From positions 1,984,001-2,048,000 of the forward strand of contig OZ244860.1 of NCBI GenBank assembly GCA_965221035.1: a stretch of 64,000 bases of DNA, written 5' to 3'. A program made the position numbers and the translations under genes. Shown one piece after another: positions 15,901 to 24,649 of the stretch. Position 1 is the first letter of the stretch. Each line of letters starts with the position of its first letter. Source of the stretch: UBA6522 sp965221035. GTDB taxonomy: Bacteria; Pseudomonadota; Gammaproteobacteria; Steroidobacterales; Rariloculaceae. The notes under the pieces were generated by a model. It had not been told where the DNA came from. It saw only the letters and a list, made by a program, of their open reading frames with translations, and did not search any database.

Positions 15901-18069
15901 ATGAGATTGCGAACCCTTCTGGCCGGCATCGCCTTGGCGATGGCCGCCCCTTCGGGCGCTCAGGAAGAACCTGCGACAGCGCCCTCCCTCGTCCCTGAAA
16001 TCCTGGTGATCGGTTCGTCCGATCGTCTTGAGTCGATCGACATCACGCCGGGCACCAGCGCCTCCCCCGCGCCCGACGCCATGGAAATCCTGACCCGCAT
16101 GCCGGGCGCCAACGTGAACCGAAACGGCGCCCTGAGCGGACAGGCTCAGTACCGCGGGCTGTTCGGCCCGAGGATGACCGTCACGGTCAATGGCATGCTG
16201 GTCACGCCCGGCGGTCCCAACTGGATGGACGCGCCCCTGCACTACATGCCCGCCGCGCTGACGGAAACCGTCACGATGACCCGCGGCATCGCACCGGTGA
16301 GCGCGGGACCCGGCATCGGCGGGCTGATACAGGCCGAATCCAGGCGCAGCGAGTTTACAGCCGGGTCCGGGTTCCAGTTCACAGGCGATGCCGTGTTGTC
16401 CTCCATGAGCAATAACGGCTCGGCGGTGGCGGGCTTCGTGGGCGGGGCGAATTCCGAACACCGTTACCATTTCGTGGGCAGCCGTGAAGAGGGCGACACG
16501 ATCGAGTCCGGGGACGGGCTGATCGGCGCCACCGCGTACGGTCGCACGACCTATGGCGCGGGCTACGGCGCCAACTGGGGAAACAGCGAATTCGGGATCG
16601 ATATCTCGCATACCGAAACGGACCTCACCGGGACACCCGCACTGCCGCTGGACATCGATTTCTTCAGCACGGACCGGATCAATGCCCTGTTCGAGAGCCG
16701 CGCGGGCGATGTCGACGTGTCGATTCGGGTGTTCCGAACCGATGTCGAACACGGCATGAACAACTTCAACCTCCGTCAACCGGCGGATTTCTCGCAGCTT
16801 CCGCTACCGCCGTTCCTGGGTGTGGACCGGCGACTCGTCGATGTGGTCGCCGATGCCACCGGGTTCGTCGCCAAGGCGGCGCGCGATATCGGAACCGGCC
16901 AGTTGACCGCGGGTCTGGACGGCAATTCGGCGATGCACACGGCGGTGGTGCTCGATCCGGATTTCGCCCCGTTCTTTGTCAACAACTTCAACGAGGCGCA
17001 GCACGACCAGCTGGGCGTATTTGCCGAGTGGGTCGGGGAACTGGGATCGAACTGGTCCATGGAAATCGGCGCCAGGTACATGCGGGTCGAATCCGACGCC
17101 GGCGCGGTCGACGGGTTTCCGGCGCGGCTGGCGGATGGCAACCCCACGGCGTTCGGGCCGGGTACGCCGCCATTCGCCTTCAAGGTGCTCAGGGATCGAT
17201 TCAACGCCGCCGACCGCAAGGTCACGGACAGCAATGTCGATGCCGTGCTCAAGTTCAACTATGCCGTCAGCGACACGCTGTTGTGGGATATCGGAATTGC
17301 GCGCAAGACCCGATCGCCGATGTACGTGGAGCGCTACCTGTGGGTTCCGCTGGAGGTCAATTCGGGGCTTGGCGATCTCAACAACTATGTCGGCGACATC
17401 AATCTGGTCCCGGAAGTGTCCCACCAGTTCGAGCTGGGCGTGGATTGGCGGTTTGCCAGCGGCTTCCTGGCTCCGCGCGTCTTCGTCCGACAGGTGGATG
17501 ACTACATTCAGGGTGTTGCAAGCACCGACATGATCGTCAACGCCGTCAGCGGCAGGGCCAACGGCGACCCGACTCCGCTGAGATTCGCCAACGTCGACGC
17601 CAGGCTGTACGGATTCGACGCGGTGGCGCGGCACTGGTTTTCCGAATGGCTGAGGCTTGATGGCACTGTCAGCTACGTCCGCGGCCAGCGCACCGATGTG
17701 GACGACAACCTCTACCGGATCGCGCCGCTAAACGGACGCATCTCGATCACGGCCGAGCGCGGCAACTGGTCCGTCACGGCGGAGAGCGTGCTGGTGGCGG
17801 AGCAGGACAGGATTTCCGCCACCATCGTGGCCGATGAACCCCGTTCAAGTAACGCTCCGACCCCGGGCTACGGACTCCTGAACGTATACGGCCAATGGCA
17901 AGCCGGTGATCGGGTTCAGATTCGTGTCGGGATCGACAACGTGCTGGACAGGCACTATCTGAACCACATCGCGGGCTTCAACCGCGTGATCAATTCCGAT
18001 GTGCCGATCGGTTCGCGCGTGCCTGGCCCCGGAATGAATGCATTCGGGCAGCTGCGGGTCAGAATGTAG
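15901..18069 (+). CDS. TonB-dependent outer-membrane receptor, likely copper or copper-chelate
   Basis: 722 residues. ATG 15901 begins a clean signal peptide (MRLRTLLAGIALAMAAPSGA) and follows GGAG; an in-frame ATG at 15829 would put a charged stretch before it. A plug domain with PEILVIGSSDR (TonB-box-like region) and QAQYRGLFGPRMTVTVNGM is followed by a barrel ending in a C-terminal aromatic-poor strand (FGQLRVRM). The family imports metal chelates or other small ligands with proton-motive force relayed by TonB. Copper specificity is inferred from its place between a His-rich protein and copB-copA, as in OprC/NosA-type systems; no ligand residue can be pinned down. Confidence 0.85.
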   Translation: MRLRTLLAGIALAMAAPSGAQEEPATAPSLVPEILVIGSSDRLESIDITPGTSASPAPDAMEILTRMPGANVNRNGALSGQAQYRGLFGPRMTVTVNGMLVTPGGPNWMDAPLHYMPAALTETVTMTRGIAPVSAGPGIGGLIQAESRRSEFTAGSGFQFTGDAVLSSMSNNGSAVAGFVGGANSEHRYHFVGSREEGDTIESGDGLIGATAYGRTTYGAGYGANWGNSEFGIDISHTETDLTGTPALPLDIDFFSTDRINALFESRAGDVDVSIRVFRTDVEHGMNNFNLRQPADFSQLPLPPFLGVDRRLVDVVADATGFVAKAARDIGTGQLTAGLDGNSAMHTAVVLDPDFAPFFVNNFNEAQHDQLGVFAEWVGELGSNWSMEIGARYMRVESDAGAVDGFPARLADGNPTAFGPGTPPFAFKVLRDRFNAADRKVTDSNVDAVLKFNYAVSDTLLWDIGIARKTRSPMYVERYLWVPLEVNSGLGDLNNYVGDINLVPEVSHQFELGVDWRFASGFLAPRVFVRQVDDYIQGVASTDMIVNAVSGRANGDPTPLRFANVDARLYGFDAVARHWFSEWLRLDGTVSYVRGQRTDVDDNLYRIAPLNGRISITAERGNWSVTAESVLVAEQDRISATIVADEPRSSNAPTPGYGLLNVYGQWQAGDRVQIRVGIDNVLDRHYLNHIAGFNRVINSDVPIGSRVPGPGMNAFGQLRVRM

Positions 18070-18145
18070 CCTGGACCCACGAAGCAGGCGAGAAGCAGGC
18101 GCCGCCTCGCGACCCGGTTTACGGGATTCGCGGGGCGGCTCCGCG

Positions 18146-19117
18146 TCAGAACCAGGCTCGGAAACCGGCCACGACGGCAACGTGTTCGCTCTCGCCGCCG
18201 CGCGCCTCCACCAGATCCCCGGTCTCGCCGACGAAACGCTCCCACTCGATACCGACATAGGGCGCGAATTCGCGCACGATCTCGTACCGAAGGCGCAACC
18301 CGACGCTCAGGTTCGAGAGTCCGCTCGCCAGTTCTCGGTCCGGGGCATCGCCAAAGGAGAATGCCGCTTCCAGGGACGGCTGCAGTATCAGCCGTTGGGC
18401 CAGAAACAGGTCGTACTCGACCTCCGCTTCGGCTGAACCATGGCCGTCCTCGCTGATGAAGGCGGAGAAATCCATTTCGAACAGATACGGCGCCAGCCCG
18501 TGGATTCCGATCATGCCGTCATACCGTCCGTGCGGCTCCGACTCCCGACGCAGGCCCACCTGAAAATCCCAGAACGTCGAGACCGCACGCGACCACATGG
18601 CGCTGATCTCCAACTCCTCCAGCTCTTCGGGGGACAGCCGATGCTCGCTTTCGACTTCCACGCGAATCCGGTTCAGGTCGCCGCCGAACCACGCCTGACC
18701 TTCCAGATTGAACGTGTCTTCGAGATCCGCCGAACCGAACTCCAGCCGGTCCAACAGCACGAACCACGAAGGCAGGCCGCCATGCCCGCTCAGCAGCGCG
18801 TCGCGGGCGATGGCCATTTCCGACGGGTCGTAAATCTCGTCGGCCTGGGACCATGGGGGTGAAGCGCGACCGTCCTGACTTGCGGAGGTTTCCGCCGGAT
18901 TCGTGGCGTTACCCATCGTATGCGTCTCGTGATCCATCGGATTCGTCGCGCTGCCCGCCGGATGCGTCTCGTGATCCATCGGATGCGTCGCGTGATCCAC
19001 CGGACTCGGGGTCGCCTCGTGGGCGTGCGGGTCCGGCTGCTGGGCCGGACAGGTCAATGACGCCGCGGACAGCATGCCCGCCGCCCACCAGGCCCTCGCG
19101 GTCACCGGCCTCGTCAT
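18146..19117 (-). CDS. copB: Copper resistance protein B (outer membrane)
   Basis: 323 residues. An N-terminal signal is followed by a Met/His-rich region with two copies of an ATNPMDHETH-like unit (about residues 40-75). From WSQADEIYDPSEM onward it is a CopB/PcoB beta-barrel: SWFVLLDRLEF, GQAWFGGDLNRI, SEHRLSPEELEE and SVGLRLRYEIVREFAPYVGIEWER are typical. CopB/PcoB sits in the outer membrane and binds or exports copper in concert with CopA. The stop of copA lies 16 bp upstream, so copA-copB form an operon transcribed towards the TonB receptor, with which it converges. Confidence 0.93.
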   Translation of the reverse strand: MTRPVTARAWWAAGMLSAASLTCPAQQPDPHAHEATPSPVDHATHPMDHETHPAGSATNPMDHETHTMGNATNPAETSASQDGRASPPWSQADEIYDPSEMAIARDALLSGHGGLPSWFVLLDRLEFGSADLEDTFNLEGQAWFGGDLNRIRVEVESEHRLSPEELEELEISAMWSRAVSTFWDFQVGLRRESEPHGRYDGMIGIHGLAPYLFEMDFSAFISEDGHGSAEAEVEYDLFLAQRLILQPSLEAAFSFGDAPDRELASGLSNLSVGLRLRYEIVREFAPYVGIEWERFVGETGDLVEARGGESEHVAVVAGFRAWF

Positions 19118-19133
19118 TTCACGCCGCCCCCGC

Positions 19134-21260
19134 TCACGCGTCGCCGCGGGGCAGCACCGAGACGACCTGCATCATGCCGGCGTGCATGTGAAACAGCAGA
19201 TGGCAATGGAACGCCCAGTCTCCGAGATGACTGCGGTCGGGAGAGACATCCACCGAGAGGCGCTCGCCAGGCTTCACGATGATCGTATGCTTGCGGGGGC
19301 AGTGATCGCCGCCGCCGTTGACGACATCGAAGAACATGCCGTGCAGGTGGATGGGATGGTTCATCATGGTGTGGTTGGTCATGGTCAGGCGCGCGCGTTC
19401 ACCCGCGTACAGGACAAAGGGCTCGGTGACCTCCGAGAGTTTGTCGCCATTGAACGACCACATGTAGCGTTCCATGTTGCCCGTAAGATGGATGTCCAGT
19501 TCCCGCTCCGGCGCCCGGGTGTCCGGATTGGGATCGAGGCTTCGCAGCTGCGAATAGCGCAATGCCCGGTGTGGAACGTCCTCCAGCCCGGTGCCCGGTT
19601 CGTCCAGGCGGTTGGCCGGCATCTCGGCGATGTTCATGACGCCGGGACCGCGCTTCATGGCCGGGCCGGCTGACTGGCCGGCGCCGGGCGGTCCGGCGCT
19701 GGGCGGGACGGTCGGATCGACCGGCATTGCCGGCATCGCGGCGTGCTGGCCGTGGTCCATCTGGCCGTGATCCATCTGGCCGTGATCCATCTGGCCGGTG
19801 GACGCACCGGTAGGGGCGTCGCCGGCCATGGCGTCATGCGCGCCGTGGTCCATGGCCGCACCATCGTTGTGGGAACCGTGGTCCATGGTCGTCGCGTCGC
19901 CATGCGTGCCGTGGTCCATCGTGGCCATTTCGCCGTGGGATCCTTGGTCCATGGCCGCGCCATTGTCGTGGGAACTATGGTCCATCGCGGGCATATCGCC
20001 GTGGGAACTATGGTCCATGGCGGGCATACCGCCGTCGGAACCGTGGTCCATGGTCGCCACTTCGCCGTGCGTGCCGTGGTCCATGACGGGCATATCGCTG
20101 TGGGATCCCTGGTCCATGGCAGCCATATCGCCGTGCGCGCCGTGATCCATGCCCATATCCCTCATGGTCAGCGTCGGAACCGACCGCAATGCCGGGGGAT
20201 CGGCGCGCATCCCCGGCTGTGTGCCAAGGGTCGCCACGACCTGTCCCGAGCGGTCGATGGACTCGGCGACGAACGCATACGCGGCCTCGCCATCCGGTTC
20301 GATGATGGCGTCGTACGTCTCCGCGACCCCGATCTGGAACTCGTCGACCTCGACCGGCTGAACATTCAGGCCATCCGATTGGACGATGGTCATCGGCAAG
20401 CCCGGAATGCGCACGTTGAATATCGTCATCGCCGAGCCGTTGATGATGCGCAGGCGCACGCGTTCGCCCGGGCGAACGACTCCATTCCAGTTATCGGCGG
20501 TGGTGTGGCCGTTGACCAGAAAGTGGTAGGTGGCGCCGGTCACGTCGGCGATGTCGCGCGGCGACATGCGCATTCGGGCCCACATGGCGAAATCGGAGAC
20601 AGCGGTCCCGGTGTCCTGCCGACGGGCCCGCGCGAGGAAATCGCCGAACGTCCGCTTGCTGTAGTTGAACGTTTCGCTCATCGCCTTGAGTTTTCTGTAC
20701 ACGCTGTGCGGATTGCGGAACGTCCAGTCGGACAGCACCAGGACATATTCCCTGTCGTAGGCGACCGGATCGGCGTCGCGCGGGTCGATGATCAGGGGAC
20801 CATACATGCCGAGCTGTTCCTGGAGGCCGGAATGGGAGTGATACCAATACGTTCCGTTCTGGGGCACGGAGAACCGATAGGTGAACGTCTCGCCGGGGCG
20901 TATGCCCGGAAACGAGATGCCGGGAATGCCGTCCATGTGGAATGGCACCAGGAGGCCATGCCAGTGGATGGATGTGCCCTCGTCCAGGTGATTGGTGACA
21001 TGGATGGTGATATCGTCGCCTTCCCGGAAACGGATCAGCGGAGCGGGAATCGTGCCATTGATGCCCAGCGCGTTGCCCTGCTTGCCGTTGATGGTGGCCG
21101 CGAACCGGTCCACCGAGAGGTCGAATCGCGCACCCTGGAGAGGCACCAGACCCACATTTCCCTGGGTCGCGCTTCTGGCCCATGACGGAAGCAGTCCGGC
21201 AGCGCCGGCCGCGAGCCCGCCGCGGACCATGGATCGAAGAAACCTGCGTCGCGTCGGCAC
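19134..21260 (-). CDS. copA: Copper resistance multicopper oxidase CopA
   Basis: 708 residues, exported by the Tat pathway (TRRRFLRSMVRGG at the N-terminus) and oxidising Cu(I) to Cu(II) in the periplasm. The GTG at 21260 is chosen because AAAGGAG sits nine bases upstream and it begins exactly at the Tat signal. Copper-ligand motifs are all present: HWHGLLVPFHMDG, YWYHSHSGLQEQ, HPIHLHGMFFDV and HCHLLFHMHAGMM. Between domains it carries ten successive 11-residue Met/Asp/His repeats (about residues 371-480), then three MDHGQ repeats. CopA proteins usually have a few such motifs; this array is long. It heads the copA-copB operon. Confidence 0.95.
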   Translation of the reverse strand: MPTRRRFLRSMVRGGLAAGAAGLLPSWARSATQGNVGLVPLQGARFDLSVDRFAATINGKQGNALGINGTIPAPLIRFREGDDITIHVTNHLDEGTSIHWHGLLVPFHMDGIPGISFPGIRPGETFTYRFSVPQNGTYWYHSHSGLQEQLGMYGPLIIDPRDADPVAYDREYVLVLSDWTFRNPHSVYRKLKAMSETFNYSKRTFGDFLARARRQDTGTAVSDFAMWARMRMSPRDIADVTGATYHFLVNGHTTADNWNGVVRPGERVRLRIINGSAMTIFNVRIPGLPMTIVQSDGLNVQPVEVDEFQIGVAETYDAIIEPDGEAAYAFVAESIDRSGQVVATLGTQPGMRADPPALRSVPTLTMRDMGMDHGAHGDMAAMDQGSHSDMPVMDHGTHGEVATMDHGSDGGMPAMDHSSHGDMPAMDHSSHDNGAAMDQGSHGEMATMDHGTHGDATTMDHGSHNDGAAMDHGAHDAMAGDAPTGASTGQMDHGQMDHGQMDHGQHAAMPAMPVDPTVPPSAGPPGAGQSAGPAMKRGPGVMNIAEMPANRLDEPGTGLEDVPHRALRYSQLRSLDPNPDTRAPERELDIHLTGNMERYMWSFNGDKLSEVTEPFVLYAGERARLTMTNHTMMNHPIHLHGMFFDVVNGGGDHCPRKHTIIVKPGERLSVDVSPDRSHLGDWAFHCHLLFHMHAGMMQVVSVLPRGDA
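19746..19790 (-). repeat. Three 15-bp MDHGQ coding repeats in copA
   Basis: Three consecutive 15-bp units encode MDHGQ, one after another, following a ten-residue spacer after the long array. They extend the Met/His copper-binding segment. Confidence 0.9.
19821..20150 (-). repeat. Ten 33-bp MDHGSHGDMPA-type coding repeats in copA
   Basis: Ten uninterrupted 33-bp units, each encoding a variant of MDHGSHGDMPA. Units differ at several positions (for example MDQGSHSDMPV, MDHSSHDNGAA, MDHGAHDAMAG), so this is an old or selected array rather than a recent slippage product. Met and His supply Cu(I) and Cu(II) ligands. Confidence 0.93.
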
Positions 21261-21542
21261 GGGAGCATCTCCTTTCGCATGACCGCCTGTGTTGCGCAGA
21301 AATTCTACGCCAATGCATCCGGGACTGCATGTTCGGGCATGGCCCAAGACTGCATCGAACATCATCGCGTCGGACACCGGCGAATTCGCACCCGGACCGC
21401 TGCGCCGACACGCCCCGTCCCATTTGATTTCGCCTTGAATTAGACCGTACTATGCTCAGGTAGTTTCCGCAAAACTTCAGGGAGTTTCCGCAGCCCTGCC
21501 GCGGTTGCCCGGTGCGCCGCCTGAAGAACCGAAGGAGTGATC
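21261..21542. promoter_or_regulatory. Divergent copper-locus intergenic region
   Basis: 282 bp between copA (minus) and the small membrane protein (plus). A 10-bp direct repeat agtttccgca occurs at 21462-21471 and 21483-21492 with a 21-bp period (two helical turns), a layout used by response-regulator sites. TTGAAT at 21435 and TATGCT at 21451 are too close together for a normal promoter. The frame of copA stays open upstream of 21260 to 21377 but the strong ribosome site argues against its use. Confidence 0.4.
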
Positions 21543-21788
21543 ATGACGTTCAAACGGATTTATCCGAAGATCTGGCCCTTTGTCTTTCTGGCTGGAGGCA
21601 TTACTTCGGTTCTCAGCGGCAACGCCGAACCGGCGGCCATGGGCGCCGGCATGCCGATGACCACAGGTCATGCCGAGGCCATGGGCGGTGCCCTGTTCAC
21701 CATCTTCGGAGCGGACGTCGGACTGCATGACCTGATGTGGTTTCTGATGGCCCTGGCCCATGTGGACTCTTTCTGGGGGCGGCACTGA
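21543..21788 (+). CDS. Small membrane protein of the copper locus
   Basis: 81 residues; ATG 21543 lies five bases after AAGGAG. The N-terminal hydrophobic segment (residues 9-25) may be a signal anchor, and a second one lies near 50-72 (FTIFGADVGLHDLMWFLMAL). Between them is a Met/His/Gly segment (AAMGAGMPMTTGHAEAMGG). I do not recognise a family. It starts the plus-strand operon, 60 bp ahead of the Cu(+) ATPase, so it may be a copper-binding helper or regulator of the pump; that is inference only. Confidence 0.6.
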   Translation: MTFKRIYPKIWPFVFLAGGITSVLSGNAEPAAMGAGMPMTTGHAEAMGGALFTIFGADVGLHDLMWFLMALAHVDSFWGRH

Positions 21789-21848
21789 ACCCGGCATTTA
21801 TAGTCGGCATTGACGTAGCTCCAACTTCAGCCTCAGGAACCCACCACA

Positions 21849-24254
21849 ATGACAGAGCGTTACAATCTCCTGATCGAGGGAATGACGTGCAGCGCATGCT
21901 CGTCGAGACTTGAGCGCGTGCTCGCAAGTTCAGACGGTGTTGCCGCCGCAGCCGTCAATCTGCCGCTGGAACGGGCCACCGTGGATGCCGAGCCGGGAGT
22001 CTCGATCCGCTCCATCATCGATGCGGTTCGGCTGGCCGGCTTCGATGCGGCCACCGAGGAGCGTTTTTTCGGCATCACGGGAATGAATGACGCGGCCGAC
22101 GCAAGCGCTGTGGAAGCCGCACTTTCCGCCATCCCCGGCGTGGTTTCCGCAAGCGTGGACGTGAACTCCCGCGAGGCGCGCGTCAAGCTGTTTTCATTGG
22201 CGGTGTCCGAGGACCGGTTGGCCAGGCGCGTCGAGGCTGCGGGCTACGGGCTGACCTCGGTCGCCGACGCACCCGACCCGGCGGCCGAGCGCGAACGGCG
22301 GCGGACCATCCGGGACCGCTGGGCGATCGCCGCCTCGCTGTGCCTGTCGGCGCCGTTCTTCTACCAGATGATCCTGAATCATCTCGCTCCGGGCGCGGTG
22401 GGCGGCGGTTGGCATCTGCACCCGCTGGTCGAGGCCGCGCTGGCGACGCCGCTGCAATTCGTGATCGGAGCGCGCTTCTACCGCGGCGCCTACAACGCCC
22501 TGCGCGGCGGCGGCGCGAACATGGACGTGCTGGTCGCGATGGGCACCACCGCAGCCTATTTCTACAGCTGGTTCCAGTATTTCGCGCTCGGCATGAACTC
22601 CATGGGGCAACTGTATTTTGAAGCCTCGGCCATCATCATCACCCTGGTGCTCGTCGGCAAGTACATGGAGGCACACGCCAAACGCGGCGCGGCGCAGGCG
22701 ATTCGTGAACTGCTGGCCCTGCGGCCGACCACGGCCCTGGTCAGGCTGCCCGACGGCACCATCGTGGAGCGGCCGATTCAGGAAGTCAGGGTCGGCGACA
22801 TCCTGGTCTGCCGCCCCGGCCAGCAGGTCGCCGCCGACGGCGTGGTGGTGAACGGCGAGGCCGAGATCGACGAGGCGCTGATCACCGGCGAGAGCGCCCC
22901 GGTACCCAAGCAGCCGGGCGATTCGGTGACCACGGGTTCCATCAACATCGACGGTCTGATCGAAATCGAGACGCTTGCCATCGGCGGGGATTCCACGCTC
23001 TCCAAGATGATACGCCTGATCGAGAACGCCCAGGCCAGCAAGCCCGCGGTGCAGCGCCTGGTGGACCGGGTCAGCAGCATCTTCGTGCCCGCCGTGGTGA
23101 CGATCTCCGTGGTTGCATTCGTCGGCTGGCTGGCCGCAGGTTCCACCTTCGAGACCGCCATTGTCAACGCAGTGGCGGTGCTCGTGATCGCCTGCCCCTG
23201 CGCGCTCGGACTCGCGACCCCGACCGCGATCATGACCGGCTCAGGCGCGGCCGCTCGCGCCGGCATCCTGATCAAGGACGTTGCCTCGCTCGAACAGGCC
23301 CACAATCTGAGCCACGTGGTATTCGACAAGACCGGCACACTGACCGAAGGCGAGCCTGCCCTGGGGCGGATCGACCTGCTGGCCGGACTGGACGAGGACG
23401 AGTCGTTGCGGCTGATGGCGTCCCTGCAGCAGGGCAGCGAGCACCCCATCGCCGTGGCCTTGCGGAATGCCGCCAAGGCCAGGAACCTGGACCTCTACCC
23501 CATCGAGAACTTCAAGAGCAAGGTGGCGCAGGGCGTCCAGGCCGAAATCAACGGCGTCCTCTATCTCGCGGGCAACGCACGGCTGTTCACGGGCCGCGGG
23601 CTCGACCCGCCTCCTCGTGAACTGCACCTCGGCGGCACCGAAGTGTGGCTGGGAGTCAGCACCGAGGGCGGCGATGCCATTATCGCGTGGTTCGAAGTCG
23701 TCGACGGGTTGCGCCCGCAAGCCGGCGAGGCGGTGGAACGCCTGAAGACGCTAGGCGTGACGCCCCTGCTCGTTTCGGGCGATGCGGAGGAAGTGACCAG
23801 GCGAATAGCCGGCGAGGTCGGCATCACGGAAATCCGCGGCGAGGCCCGGCCGGAGGACAAGGCCAACATCATCGCCGATCTGATGAAGGACGGCGCCCGC
23901 GTCGGAATGGCGGGCGATGGCATCAACGACGCGCCCGCGCTGGCGCAGGCCACGGTCGGCATCGCCATGGGTTCCGGCACGGACGTGGCGATGGAGACCG
24001 CCGCGATTACGCTGATGCGCTCCGACCCCAGGCTGGTGGCGGCGGCTATCGAAGTGAGCCGCAAGACCTTCCGGAAGATCAAGCAGAATCTTTTCTGGGC
24101 CTTTATCTACAACGTGATCGGCCTGCCGCTGGCGGCGTTGGGATATCTCAGCCCACCACTGGCGGCGGCAGCCATGGCGTTTTCCAGTTTGAGCGTGGTC
24201 GGCAATTCACTTATGTTACGCATTTGGAACCCAAGAACTGGAGGAGACAAGTAA
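21849..24254 (+). CDS. Cu(+)-exporting P1B-type ATPase
   Basis: 801 residues. An N-terminal HMA domain carries GMTCSACSS (Cys14, Cys17). A second HMA-like segment (about residues 73-137) keeps the fold but has GMNDAADAS where the CxxC should be, so it cannot bind copper the usual way. Then come the membrane helices, TGES (346-349), the CPC copper channel motif (449-451), phosphorylation Asp493 in DKTGT, SEHP in the nucleotide domain and GDGINDAP. The enzyme pumps Cu(I) from cytoplasm to periplasm, where CopA oxidises it. The stop overlaps the start of the HMA-metallothionein gene by one base (TAATG), so the pump and its likely chaperone are co-translated. Confidence 0.96.
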   Translation: MTERYNLLIEGMTCSACSSRLERVLASSDGVAAAAVNLPLERATVDAEPGVSIRSIIDAVRLAGFDAATEERFFGITGMNDAADASAVEAALSAIPGVVSASVDVNSREARVKLFSLAVSEDRLARRVEAAGYGLTSVADAPDPAAERERRRTIRDRWAIAASLCLSAPFFYQMILNHLAPGAVGGGWHLHPLVEAALATPLQFVIGARFYRGAYNALRGGGANMDVLVAMGTTAAYFYSWFQYFALGMNSMGQLYFEASAIIITLVLVGKYMEAHAKRGAAQAIRELLALRPTTALVRLPDGTIVERPIQEVRVGDILVCRPGQQVAADGVVVNGEAEIDEALITGESAPVPKQPGDSVTTGSINIDGLIEIETLAIGGDSTLSKMIRLIENAQASKPAVQRLVDRVSSIFVPAVVTISVVAFVGWLAAGSTFETAIVNAVAVLVIACPCALGLATPTAIMTGSGAAARAGILIKDVASLEQAHNLSHVVFDKTGTLTEGEPALGRIDLLAGLDEDESLRLMASLQQGSEHPIAVALRNAAKARNLDLYPIENFKSKVAQGVQAEINGVLYLAGNARLFTGRGLDPPPRELHLGGTEVWLGVSTEGGDAIIAWFEVVDGLRPQAGEAVERLKTLGVTPLLVSGDAEEVTRRIAGEVGITEIRGEARPEDKANIIADLMKDGARVGMAGDGINDAPALAQATVGIAMGSGTDVAMETAAITLMRSDPRLVAAAIEVSRKTFRKIKQNLFWAFIYNVIGLPLAALGYLSPPLAAAAMAFSSLSVVGNSLMLRIWNPRTGGDK

Positions 24255-24535
24255 TGAGCAGTACGGAATTTGTGGTTACGGGAATGGTTTGTTCAGGCTG
24301 TTCCGGTACGGTCGAGAAACTTGCTGCCGGCGTCGCCGGGGTCAGCGCCGCATCGGCCGATGCCAAGACCGGTTCGCTTACGGTATCGCACGATGGGTCG
24401 GCCAACCTGGATGCCGTCCAGGAAGCGGTTCGTGGCGGCGGATTTGGCGTCAGGGCGTGCGGCAGCGCAGGGTGCCAATGCGCCAACTGCAATTGCGATC
24501 CGTGCCAGTGCGCCAGCGCCGACGCCTGCAGCTAG
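24254..24535 (+). CDS. HMA copper-chaperone domain fused to a metallothionein-like tail
   Basis: 93 residues. Residues 1-67 form an HMA domain with VTGMVCSGCSGTVEKL, the CxxC of CopZ/Atx1-type chaperones. The last ~25 residues are a Cys-rich tail, CQCANCNCDPCQC plus flanking Cys, with the pattern CxCxxCxCxPCxC. The same pattern occurs twice in the next gene, so the tail is a shared metal-binding module. A ribosome site (GGAG) lies inside the end of the ATPase gene, and the start overlaps its stop. The likely role is to bind Cu(I) through both parts and deliver it to, or buffer it for, the ATPase. I do not know a described family with this fusion. Confidence 0.85.
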   Translation: MSSTEFVVTGMVCSGCSGTVEKLAAGVAGVSAASADAKTGSLTVSHDGSANLDAVQEAVRGGGFGVRACGSAGCQCANCNCDPCQCASADACS

Positions 24536-24649
24536 CACCACAGCTGGTATTGGTGTAGAAAGCGATCCGTTAATCACTTATACTGCATGCTCGGCGGGCC
24601 GGCATTGGCTGGCCAGCTTAACCATCAAACCTGAACTGGGAGACTTGAT

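Noticed and set aside
19746..20150. CRISPR-like or intergenic repeat array
   Set aside because: The 33-bp units are in frame inside copA and encode conserved Met/His repeats.
21435..21456. MerR/CueR-type promoter before the copper operon
   Set aside because: TTGAAT and TATGCT are only 10 bases apart, not the 19-20 expected, and no matching dyad lies between them.
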